From NCBI GenBank assembly GCA_050747825.1, contig JBOGJG010000055.1, positions 1-15,844 of the forward strand: a stretch of DNA of 15,844 nt, in the 5' to 3' direction. Each line of letters starts with the position of its first letter. The stretch's first letter is position 1. Under the pieces are notes generated by a model, which was not told the DNA's origin, made no database searches, and saw only the letters and a list, made by a program, of their open reading frames with translations. Position numbers and translations under genes: made by a program. This document shows, in pieces, positions 8,172-14,233 of the stretch. This DNA comes from JBOGJG01 sp050747825. Its GTDB lineage: Bacteria > Acidobacteriota > UBA6911 > RPQK01 > JBOGJG01.

Positions 8172-8190
8172 GTTCGATCCTACCTCGCGC

Positions 8191-8207
8191 CGTCGAAGAG
8201 CGTCGAC
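8191..8207. repeat. CGTCGA direct repeat in the operon leader, candidate operator
   Basis: CGTCGA occurs at 8191-8196 and again at 8201-8206, exactly ten bases apart (one helical turn). The same bases also give a GTCGA/TCGAC five-base inverted repeat (8192-8196 and 8203-8207). The site lies between the -10 box and the start codon of the HTH gene, where an autorepressor could bind. Short enough to be chance. Confidence 0.3.
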
Positions 8208-8223
8208 TCGTGACCATGAGGCG

Positions 8224-8424
8224 TCAAGAAAGTATATGAAAATCGGCTCCCTCTGTCAAACGAGCACCAGGGGGAGGCATTCGCGCTGTGGCCTCTCTCA
8301 ACTCCAGTCGATCCACTGTATCCGAAATGAAGTACACTAAGTGACCCTCCGGCAGCCAATCTTGGGGCGAGGGCGGCAGTAAAAACGATTGATCGGGTTC
8401 ATACGGGCGAAACGTGGTTGCCAT
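8224..8424 (-). pseudogene. IS1182-type transposase remnant (N-terminal fragment)
   Basis: The first 40 or so residues (FRPYEPDQSFLLPPS, then DWLPEGHLVYFISD) match the N-terminus of IS1182-family transposases, which normally run to over 450 aa. After about residue 42 (near base 8300) the similarity stops, and the frame ends at 8224 after an unrelated tail. No catalytic DDE domain is present. The old coding sequence ends close to the defence operon promoter. I could not identify the inverted repeats of the element. Confidence 0.75.
8231..8259 (-). promoter_or_regulatory. Sigma70-type promoter of the defence operon
   Basis: On the minus strand, TTGACA (8259-8254) and TATACT (8236-8231) are separated by exactly 17 bases: a perfect -35 and a five-of-six -10. 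Transcription would start near 8224, leaving a leader of about 50 nt before the HTH gene. It sits beside the downstream edge of the transposase remnant. Seen directly; activity is inferred. Confidence 0.75.
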
Positions 8425-8496
8425 GGCTGACTACTTTACCCAAAGGGGGTGAATTTTCTGCCGCGCACACTCCTAGACTAGACTCGGTAAATTTAA

Positions 8497-8773
8497 CCCC
8501 ATATGTTGCGCCCTACCCTGATTACGAAGTTAGCCGAAAGCGGTGCCGGAGATGAAACCATAATGGCCATTGCGGGCCACGCCAGTAGAGCTATGCTGAG
8601 CCGCTACGCCCACATTAGGACTGAGGCAAAGCCGGGCGTTAGAGGCGGTAGCTACCAAGACTGCATTAGTTCCAGGGCTCACAAGAAACCGCCGCTCAAG
8701 CTACGATCCAGTAATATTTTTCAGACACAGTGGGCACGAAAATGGGCACATTGGAAATGATTCATGTCAATAA
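8497..8773 (+). pseudogene. Tyrosine recombinase (phage-type integrase) C-terminal remnant, frameshifted
   Basis: A fragment of a site-specific recombinase C-terminal catalytic domain. An H-x-x-R box (PHMLR, cat at 8500-8502) is followed by TLITKLAESGA, the GHAS box, and RYAHIRTEAK, where the Tyr codon at 8605-8607 is the nucleophile position. A stop (TAA) at 8494-8496 cuts off everything upstream, including the first catalytic Arg and the Lys. At about 8632 one extra base breaks the frame: moving one base on restores the family-like continuation R-A-L-E-A-V-A, running to a stop at 8771-8773. Without the shift the reading frame ends at 8760 in unrelated sequence. The gene is dead. It points toward the adjacent tRNA-Asn 3' end, 37 bases away, as integrases at tRNA sites do. 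Confidence 0.8.
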
Positions 8774-8808
8774 GAGCTAAAATGAGCGGCTGTAATCTGT
8801 TGAAGAAA

Positions 8809-8885
<77 letters not shown>

Positions 8886-8903
8886 GCAGTTGGTAAAGGG
8901 GAG

Positions 8904-8933
8904 AATATATCGAAAAGGGCCGGGGGAGGTCAA
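8904..8933 (-). promoter_or_regulatory. Promoter of tRNA-Asn
   Basis: On the minus strand, TTGACC (8933-8928) and TATATT (8909-8904) are spaced by 18 bases, each five of six to consensus. The start would be near 8897, about a dozen bases before the mature tRNA 5' end at 8885. Confidence 0.6.
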
Positions 8934-8993
8934 GGCGCGGCGCTCGGTAACAGACGCCGGCGAAGGTGACAATCGTCGCGACTCTGGCGGGAA

Positions 8994-10103
8994 TCACGCC
9001 TCCTTTTCTTTTTCCGGCGTGGGAGGAAGCTCGTTGTTTTCCACACTGGCGCGCTGGCCCAGACGGGTCAGAAATGAGAGCGCCCAGCGACTCTCCAGCT
9101 CAGAACCGGGTCGGGACTGGTCGCCGGACTCGGCGGAGACAGTCTCCGGCGCCGGTGAGACGGGCGAATCCTCCTGACGGGACGGCTGCCCGCGGCCGGC
9201 AGGGCCAGGCAGGAGGCGGTTGGTGATCTGCATCTTTTTGGCGATCAGTCCCGGAAGAATCGAGCCGATAACGGGGAGCATGCGGGCCTGGGGAGTAATG
9301 ATCAATTCCGACTTGCCGCGGCGGCAGGCCTTGAGAATCTGGCGGGCCGCGCCCTCCGCGTTCTTGGACAGGAGCGGCATCCCGGCAGAAAGAGAAAACC
9401 AGGTGTATTCGTCCTCGTGCTGTCCCTTGAACATGGCATTCACGTGGGAACCCGTGCGCATCAGGCCGGGGCAGACGGTGGTGACGCGGATGTTGTCCTT
9501 GGCCAGCTCAGCGCGGAGGCCGTCGGAGAGTCCGACCAGGGCGAACTTGCTGGCCGAATAGGGCAGCATATGGGGAACGGCGATCTTACCTCCGATAGAA
9601 GCAATGTTGACGATGCGTCCGCCTCCCTGCCGGCGCATGTGAGGCAGGGCAGCCAGCGTCAGATAGAGCGGGCCCCAAAAATGAACGCCCATGGCGTTCT
9701 CAAAGTCGCTGATCTGCATGTGCTCCAGCGGGCCGACCTGGATCACGCCGGCGTTGTTAATGAGGACATCGATTCGCCCAAAGCGGTCAATCACGCGCTG
9801 CACGGCCTCCTCATCTTCCTGGCGGTTGCGGACGTCGCAGGGGAAGGCCTGGACTTCCGCCCCTTTCGAGGAAAGCTCCGAGGCCGCGCGCTCCAGTTCA
9901 TCGGAGCTGCGGGCCACGAGCGTAAGGCGCGCTCCCTGCGCGGCCAGTTGGCGAGCCATGACAAGCGCCAGCCCGCGCGAGCCGGTGATGAGCACGGAGC
10001 GACCCTCAAAGCTGAAGCGACGACTGCCCGCGGCCCGGACGGCCATGGCAGCAGCGACTGCCCCTGAAGACACGGCCAGGAGTATTTTAGTGGAAAGGTT
10101 CAT
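8994..10103 (-). CDS. Short-chain dehydrogenase/reductase with disordered C-terminal tail
   Basis: NAD(P)-dependent oxidoreductase, 369 aa, substrate unknown. Rossmann motif TGSRGLAL at 40-47 (the last glycine of the usual TGxxxGxG is alanine), NNAG at 116-119, and catalytic Ser169, Tyr182 and Lys186 (YSASK). PG at 212-213 follows the sixth strand as usual. Residues about 5-23 form a hydrophobic, possibly membrane-anchoring N-terminus. The tail after about residue 300 is rich in Pro, Ser, Glu and Arg and lies beyond the normal SDR core, so it is probably disordered. Its ATG overlaps the stop of the upstream SRPBCC gene by four bases (ATGA), so the two are co-translated. Possibly the pair acts on a lipid or hydrophobic compound, but nothing in the sequence fixes that. 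Confidence 0.9.
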   Translation of the reverse strand: MNLSTKILLAVSSGAVAAAMAVRAAGSRRFSFEGRSVLITGSRGLALVMARQLAAQGARLTLVARSSDELERAASELSSKGAEVQAFPCDVRNRQEDEEAVQRVIDRFGRIDVLINNAGVIQVGPLEHMQISDFENAMGVHFWGPLYLTLAALPHMRRQGGGRIVNIASIGGKIAVPHMLPYSASKFALVGLSDGLRAELAKDNIRVTTVCPGLMRTGSHVNAMFKGQHEDEYTWFSLSAGMPLLSKNAEGAARQILKACRRGKSELIITPQARMLPVIGSILPGLIAKKMQITNRLLPGPAGRGQPSRQEDSPVSPAPETVSAESGDQSRPGSELESRWALSFLTRLGQRASVENNELPPTPEKEKEA

Positions 10104-10813
10104 GTGACTAGTGTCTCCGCAATAGGTTGACCCTGGCCGGTGGGGCTGGCGCGCCGACCGGAGGGCTGACCCTCAACTGTGGCCAACGCTCCAGCCTCCA
10201 GCCATTGCTTGGTCCGCCGCAGGTCTTCCTTGATCTGGAGGGCAAGTGCGGTGTTGAAGAACCCGACCAGCATTGAGCCGCGATCTCCAGCCGGAGGTCT
10301 ATAGGTAATTGTCATGTGGACCTCAGTCCCACGCTGGTCTGGCCCCTTCTTCAGCTCGACTTTGCCCGCGTTGTAAATTGCGGCCCCCGGCAGTGAACGC
10401 CATTCCATCAACTCGGGAGGACGCTGCTCGACGATTTCCGAATCCCATTCCACCCTGAAACGCAGCGGAATCTTCAAAATCCAATGGGAGCGGTTTCCGT
10501 CTACCCTCACGGACTCGAGATGCCTCAGAAAATAGGGAAGATTCTGGAGATCGCTCCAGAAAGCATAAATATCCTCCATCGGCCTGTCGATCGTTATCAC
10601 CTGATGGACGCTCAGCTCGGCGCTGTCTTCAGAGCGCGTGCTCACTCCGGCGCCTTTATAAAGCAGGCAGCGTCCGGTGATGCCCCGGTAGACGAGGCCG
10701 CCTCCCAGGACGGCAGCGGCTATGCTGCGCGGAGAGCGGCGGACGAGGCAATAGCCAATCAGAGCGCCGCCCGCAGCGATGGAGATCCAGCGTTCTGGTG
10801 TAGCGACGTTCAT
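10100..10813 (-). CDS. SRPBCC-family protein with N-terminal DUF2892-like membrane segment
   Basis: A 237-aa fusion. Residues 1-55 show the DUF2892 or YgaP-type pattern (ERWISIAAGGALIG, two short hydrophobic helices, then RGITGRCLLYKGAGV). Residues about 68-205 form a START-like SRPBCC (polyketide cyclase/dehydrase) fold with HQVITIDRPMEDIYAFWSDL at its start and a long C-terminal helix (GFFNTALALQIKEDLRR). Such domains bind hydrophobic ligands in a deep cavity. The last 25 residues are low complexity. The ATG at 10813 has AAGGA seven bases upstream, and a promoter lies just ahead. First gene of the two-gene unit with the SDR. Confidence 0.88.
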   Translation of the reverse strand: MNVATPERWISIAAGGALIGYCLVRRSPRSIAAAVLGGGLVYRGITGRCLLYKGAGVSTRSEDSAELSVHQVITIDRPMEDIYAFWSDLQNLPYFLRHLESVRVDGNRSHWILKIPLRFRVEWDSEIVEQRPPELMEWRSLPGAAIYNAGKVELKKGPDQRGTEVHMTITYRPPAGDRGSMLVGFFNTALALQIKEDLRRTKQWLEAGALATVEGQPSGRRASPTGQGQPIAETLVT

Positions 10814-10832
10814 AGAGGAGTCCTTTTAGACT

Positions 10833-10861
10833 ACTGTAGCACTGGGCAACAGGAGTGTTAA
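10833..10861 (-). promoter_or_regulatory. Promoter of the SRPBCC-SDR operon
   Basis: On the minus strand, TTAACA (10861-10856; five of six) and TACAGT (10838-10833; four of six) with 17-base spacing. The start would be near 10826, about 13 bases before the ATG. It begins immediately after the upstream terminator. Confidence 0.5.
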
Positions 10862-10870
10862 TGAGCCGCG

Positions 10871-10890
10871 AAAAACGCGTAATTCACGCG
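10871..10890 (-). terminator. Rho-independent terminator of the SLC13-Usp operon
   Basis: Read on the minus strand: stem CGCGT, loop GAATT, stem ACGCG, then five T. It starts seven bases after the Usp stop codon. The stem is short (5 bp) but GC-rich. The plus strand also carries CGCGAAAAA twice, at 10867 and 10887. Confidence 0.6.
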
Positions 10891-10897
10891 AAAAAGG

Positions 10898-11785
10898 CTA
10901 AATATTCTTGACCACGAGGACGGGGTTGCGGCCCTTGCGGCCGATCTCAACAGGGGTGCTGCCCAAGATAAATTGAGACAGGGAAGAACGCTCGCTGGTC
11001 CCCATCACCACGATGTGATCCTCTTCAGCTTCGCGAAGGATGGTGCGCACTACGGGGCCGCGGCGCACCCGGACCGTGCTGGGTATATGAACTCGCTCCA
11101 GAACGCGGCGAGCTCGTTCGGCGACTTCCGCGACTGCCTTTTCCTCCCAGGGATAGCTATAGATGGAGAGGATATCGACCGAAGTGTTGAGGAGCCTGGC
11201 AGCCTGGGCGGCGAAACGCTCGGCCCGCCTGGCCGCTTCAGAGTCGTCCAGGCAGAGCAGGAGCCGAGGCGTGATATCCCGGAAACCTTTCACGATCAGA
11301 ACGGAAGTCTCAATATAATGAATAATCTGCCGGATTAGACGGCCACCATCTTGAGGCGCGCCCACCACCACCAGATCATAATCGACTTCCTGGTTTTCCT
11401 TAATGATGCTGTTGACCACATCTCCTTCCCGCACCCGGATGCGGACGTTCGTCCCATCGCTGCCGTAGAGGTGGTATTCAAAAGCCCCATGGATGCCGGC
11501 TTTCGGCGGATGCCTGACGTCTATTTTCCCATCCACCGTCCGCAGCACTCCCTCCTTGAGCAAAATCTTCTCCACACCTCTAATCACCCGCAGTTCGGTA
11601 GTCTCGATCTCCCAGCTCTCCAGCTTCTCCCGCGTGGCCCTGACCTCCTGCTTGAAAAGATAGGAAATCTGAGGCTGAACATACAGAATCGACAGGTCGG
11701 CCAAGAGGGACGAGGAAAGACTGATTCCGAACTTCAAAGTGTTCAGCGAGTATTGTTCTCCTCCTATGCAGACTAGAAAGTGCAT
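10898..11785 (-). CDS. Tandem universal stress protein (two UspA domains)
   Basis: A 295-aa cytoplasmic protein with two Usp folds: about residues 1-166 (MHFLVCIGG at the first strand; YDLVVVGAPQ then SVLIVKG near its end) and about 173-294 (RLLLCLDDSEAA; HIVVMGTSERS then ILGSTPVEIG). The usual ATP loop is G-2x-G-9x-G-S/T. In domain 2 the second glycine is replaced (GTSE, E265), though GST is kept, so nucleotide binding may be weak. Domain 1 contains a long insert (about 75-118) not usual in Usp. The ATG at 11785 lies four bases after the transporter stop and is preferred over an in-frame ATG at 11908, which would overlap the transporter by 119 nt. A regulatory role for the linked transporter is inferred. 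Confidence 0.88.
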   Translation of the reverse strand: MHFLVCIGGEQYSLNTLKFGISLSSSLLADLSILYVQPQISYLFKQEVRATREKLESWEIETTELRVIRGVEKILLKEGVLRTVDGKIDVRHPPKAGIHGAFEYHLYGSDGTNVRIRVREGDVVNSIIKENQEVDYDLVVVGAPQDGGRLIRQIIHYIETSVLIVKGFRDITPRLLLCLDDSEAARRAERFAAQAARLLNTSVDILSIYSYPWEEKAVAEVAERARRVLERVHIPSTVRVRRGPVVRTILREAEEDHIVVMGTSERSSLSQFILGSTPVEIGRKGRNPVLVVKNI

Positions 11786-11789
11786 GCGA

Positions 11790-13208
11790 TTAAAGCAGTC
11801 CTGCCATGAACGGCCAGTAAAACTGGGCAAATAGGACTGTAATGACCAGCGAGATGACAGCCAGCCGAATTCCGATTCTGAAATACTCTTCGCGTCCCAC
11901 CATGCCACTCCCGTGAACGATAGTGCAGGCAGGGGAACTCACCGGCGTAAAGTTGGCCTGGCTAGTGCTGGCCACCAGGACCATTCCCAGAACCAGGGGA
12001 CTGAAGCCGGTGATCTGCGCCTGCGTTAATACGATGGGTCCCAGAATAGCGATAGCCGGTCCGGTGCTCAGCACACTGCCCACCAGCATGCCGATCACAC
12101 TAACCACCAGGATTAAAGGCAATCCCCCATGAATATTGAAGAATCCTAGCAGGAGCTGAAGACCATTTGCAATCCAATTGGCGGCGCCCGTGGTGTCCAT
12201 CCACAGCCCGATCGAGATCACCGAGGCGTAAAGGATGATGATTCCCCAGTTTAAATCGTGATTGATATCCTCCCAATTCAGAACTCCGCTGGTCACACAC
12301 AGGAAAACGCCCATCAGAGCAATGGGACCAAATCCCAGATCTTTGCTCAGGAAAATCCACATGACCACCGTCACCATCACGATAAACATGGTGATCCAAT
12401 CTTCGACCCTCAGCTTCTTCCGCTGCTCCATTTCCTGGCTCAGGATGTCGTAGGCTGCCTTTAACTGCCTTAGCTCAGGGTGATAGACCCGCCGCAGCAC
12501 AAAGTAGACAACCGGAATACGGACCAGGACCAATGGGTACATGAAAAGCATCCATTCCAGGTAGCCCACGTTGAGATTGGATAGCTTCTCCCAATAGCCG
12601 ATCATGATGGCATTGCGCGCTCCACCGGATGGAGTCCCCACCGATGCCACCACCGAGCCGTAAACGATGGCCATCAAGTACATAATGCGCAGTGGCCGCA
12701 AGCCCGCACTCTCTGACTGATGGGACAACCGAATGAGCACCATGGCGACGGGCAGCATGATGGCGGCACCGGCGTGCTCGCCCATAAAGGAAGTCATAAG
12801 CCCGGCAAGCCCCAGCATAGCCAGCATGGTCCAGAAAACATTGGCGTGGCTCAGGCGCAGGATAAAAAGAAGAATCCTCTTGTCCAGTTGCTGCTTGACT
12901 ACAGCCACCGCCAACATGAGAGACCCCGCGATGAAAATGACCGAATCGCTCATGAAGGACTGAGCCACAGCGGCAGGGGGCGCAATCTGAAAAACGACCT
13001 CCAGGATGACGATCAGAAACCCCACGACGGGAAGCGGGACGGGCTCAAAAAGTACCAGTAAAACAGTCATCGCCACAATGGCGAGAACCGATTGAGCCTC
13101 GGGCCGCAGACCTGCCGGACCCGGGGCCATGTGCAGGGCCAGGGCTACAAACAGAGCCAGGAACAGATATCGCCGGTACTCGAGCTGGTACAACAGGTAC
13201 TTGAGCAT
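11790..13208 (-). CDS. SLC13/DASS-family transporter (divergent substrate motifs)
   Basis: Inner-membrane transporter of 472 aa with about 11-12 hydrophobic segments in two halves joined by a cytosolic linker (about 240-270, VYHPELRQLKAAYD and following). The family moves dicarboxylates, sulfate or related anions with sodium. First-half hairpin region: MGEHAGAAIMLP at 142-153 aligns where classical members carry S-N-T before the same helix, so S-N-T is replaced by G-E-H. The GTPSGGARN stretch at 191-199 and, in the second half, STGPAIAILGP (381) and TSQANFTPVSSPA (414) are the matching pore segments. The substrate is therefore not predictable from the classical signature. AGG lies five bases before the ATG (GCAGGCGAC). 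Co-transcribed with the Usp gene downstream. Confidence 0.9.
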   Translation of the reverse strand: MLKYLLYQLEYRRYLFLALFVALALHMAPGPAGLRPEAQSVLAIVAMTVLLVLFEPVPLPVVGFLIVILEVVFQIAPPAAVAQSFMSDSVIFIAGSLMLAVAVVKQQLDKRILLFILRLSHANVFWTMLAMLGLAGLMTSFMGEHAGAAIMLPVAMVLIRLSHQSESAGLRPLRIMYLMAIVYGSVVASVGTPSGGARNAIMIGYWEKLSNLNVGYLEWMLFMYPLVLVRIPVVYFVLRRVYHPELRQLKAAYDILSQEMEQRKKLRVEDWITMFIVMVTVVMWIFLSKDLGFGPIALMGVFLCVTSGVLNWEDINHDLNWGIIILYASVISIGLWMDTTGAANWIANGLQLLLGFFNIHGGLPLILVVSVIGMLVGSVLSTGPAIAILGPIVLTQAQITGFSPLVLGMVLVASTSQANFTPVSSPACTIVHGSGMVGREEYFRIGIRLAVISLVITVLFAQFYWPFMAGLL

Positions 13209-13222
13209 GTCGCCTGCGATTC

Positions 13223-13250
13223 ATTCTACAACTCAAAGAGAAGGAGACAA
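13223..13250 (-). promoter_or_regulatory. Possible promoter of the SLC13-Usp operon
   Basis: On the minus strand, TTGTCT (13250-13245; four of six) and TAGAAT (13228-13223; five of six) with 16-base spacing. The start would fall about seven bases before the ATG, a very short leader. The -35 box is the edge of the pyrimidine-rich tract. Confidence 0.35.
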
Positions 13251-13253
13251 GGA

Positions 13254-13294
13254 GGGGAGGGGGTGGAGTGGGAGGGAGGGAAAAAAGGGTGGGG
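13254..13294 (+). other. G-quadruplex-type purine tract
   Basis: The plus strand carries successive runs of three or more G separated by one to six bases: GGGG, GGGGG, GGG, GGG, GGG, then A6, GGG, GGGG. The last runs fit the G3+N1-7 rule several ways. The strand is almost pure purine from 13231, so it could also form triplex DNA. For the minus-strand operon this is the template strand. Confidence 0.6.
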
Positions 13295-13322
13295 TATCTC
13301 TTAGCCCCCGCACTCCCACTCC
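13265..13322. repeat. Ten-base inverted repeat around the G-rich tract
   Basis: GGAGTGGGAG (13265-13274) and CTCCCACTCC (13313-13322) are perfect reverse complements separated by 38 bases. In RNA from the minus strand they would fold a hairpin enclosing a T6 run and GGGG/CCCC pairing, possibly competing with or supporting the weak terminator. Confidence 0.45.
13281..13313 (-). terminator. Weak terminator-like hairpin after the 65-aa ORF
   Basis: Minus strand: GGGG, loop of about 11 bases, CCCC, then ACCC and six T (13286-13281). It would separate the small upstream ORF from the transporter operon. The four-pair stem and the bases before the T-run make it weak. Confidence 0.3.
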
Positions 13323-13339
13323 GAGCAAGAACGTACTTT

Positions 13340-13537
13340 CTATCCGCCGTCTTTGTCTTTGGTGGGCGGAGGAGGGAGTTCCGAACCACAGCAATGGGGA
13401 GAATAGGTCCGGGTCCCCTCCGGAGCGGAAATCGAGTAGGTGTCATTATCTGCACGGCCCCGCGGATCCCCTGTAAAGATTGCGGCGCCTGAAAAGAACG
13501 AAATCAAAGAAACCACCAAGAAAAAGTAACTAAACAT
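13340..13537 (-). CDS. Small membrane-anchored or secreted protein, 65 aa, unknown
   Basis: I do not recognise a family. The ORF has a hydrophobic N-terminal segment (about residues 3-22, FLVVSLISFFSGAAIF) that would serve as a signal anchor or signal peptide, then a hydrophilic part with a Cys-Cys pair at 49-50 and a proline-rich tail ending in KDKDGG. The case for a real gene is the strong ribosome site: AGGAG ends nine bases before the ATG at 13537. It faces the XRE regulator across a shared intergenic region with a CRP-type palindrome. Codon bias is not distinctive. It may be a small envelope protein; chance ORF remains possible. Confidence 0.5.
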   Translation of the reverse strand: MFSYFFLVVSLISFFSGAAIFTGDPRGRADNDTYSISAPEGTRTYSPHCCGSELPPPPTKDKDGG

Positions 13538-13602
13538 TGCTTCACTCTCCTTTTTGGGTCATGGTAAACTCTATTCGAGTAACAGTAAAACTCTACCTGA
13601 AG

Positions 13603-13618
13603 TGTGATCTCAATCACA
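13603..13618. promoter_or_regulatory. CRP/FNR-type palindrome
   Basis: TGTGA (13603-13607), six bases, TCACA (13614-13618): both half-sites are perfect for the CRP core, and the flanking TCT/AAT and AAG bases also resemble the long consensus. The centre (13610.5) is about 45 bases upstream of the predicted start of the XRE gene and about 73 bases upstream of the 65-aa ORF on the other strand, so it could serve either direction. Confidence 0.6.
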
Positions 13619-13620
13619 TC

Positions 13621-13649
13621 TTGGCATTCCCAATCTTTTGTCATATAAT
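13621..13649 (+). promoter_or_regulatory. Promoter of the XRE-Yip1 operon, near-leaderless
   Basis: TTGGCA (13621-13626) and a perfect TATAAT (13644-13649) at 17-base spacing. Transcription would start near 13656, only about five bases before the ATG at 13661, and no Shine-Dalgarno sequence is present. The message would be essentially leaderless. Confidence 0.7.
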
Positions 13650-13660
13650 CCGAATCCGCT

Positions 13661-14230
13661 ATGAACAACATTCAGAGTGACCCCGTCAATGAATACGTTC
13701 GGCATCGAATCAGGGCGATTCGTGCCAACAGAAACCTTTCAATCCGCGAAGCCGCCTTGCTGAGCAACATCCCCGAAAGCTCCTACTCCTGCCTGGAGAA
13801 CGGCTTTTACCGGATCACCTTGCTCAACCTGAAAAAAATTGTAGACGTGTTGGGAGTAGGTATCGAGGATGTCTGGCCTGCAGCAAAGGCACAGGAAGGA
13901 GCGGCCCAGGAGATCAATGCCTTCCGCTTCCAGGAAATCCTGAGACTGAGCGGAGCCAGGCGCGGCGCCCTTCTATATCAATCGAAAGGACTGAACTTCA
14001 TTTATTCCTCTGACTTGAGCCCTGCGGAGCGGGCGGAATTGAAGGAACTGATTCTTTCAGGTCTGCGCCGCGATTGGACGATTTTTTCCCAAAACGGCAA
14101 CGGCGCATCCATTCATCTCTGCCTGAAAGAGGGCTTACTGGCAGATCACGTGAAAAAGCTGGCGGGCACTTATCTGAATATCTGGCTGGCCACCCAACTG
14201 AGTAAGACAGAACCCAAGCGCCCAGTCTGA
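13661..14230 (+). CDS. XRE-family transcriptional regulator with unknown C-terminal domain
   Basis: A 189-aa protein. Residues about 12-72 form a lambda-repressor-type HTH: VRHRIRAIRANRNLSIREAA, then SNIPESSYSCLENG as recognition region, and LLNLKKIVDVLGVGIEDVWP closing the fold, a typical XRE pattern. The C-terminal part (about 85-180) is not a domain I recognise; it has alternating strands and helices and may bind a ligand or mediate dimers. The gene has no ribosome site, and its promoter predicts an almost leaderless message. The stop lies three bases before the next ATG, so it is co-transcribed with the Yip1-like gene. It may regulate itself or the divergent small ORF. Confidence 0.85.
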   Translation: MNNIQSDPVNEYVRHRIRAIRANRNLSIREAALLSNIPESSYSCLENGFYRITLLNLKKIVDVLGVGIEDVWPAAKAQEGAAQEINAFRFQEILRLSGARRGALLYQSKGLNFIYSSDLSPAERAELKELILSGLRRDWTIFSQNGNGASIHLCLKEGLLADHVKKLAGTYLNIWLATQLSKTEPKRPV

Positions 14231-14233
14231 TTT

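Noticed and set aside
9417..10107. Plus-strand frames opposite the SDR gene
   Set aside because: Shadows of a gene with intact Rossmann and YxxxK motifs.
11786..11908. Upstream in-frame extension of the Usp protein (41 residues)
   Set aside because: It overlaps the transporter C-terminus, and the Usp first strand begins directly at the later Met.
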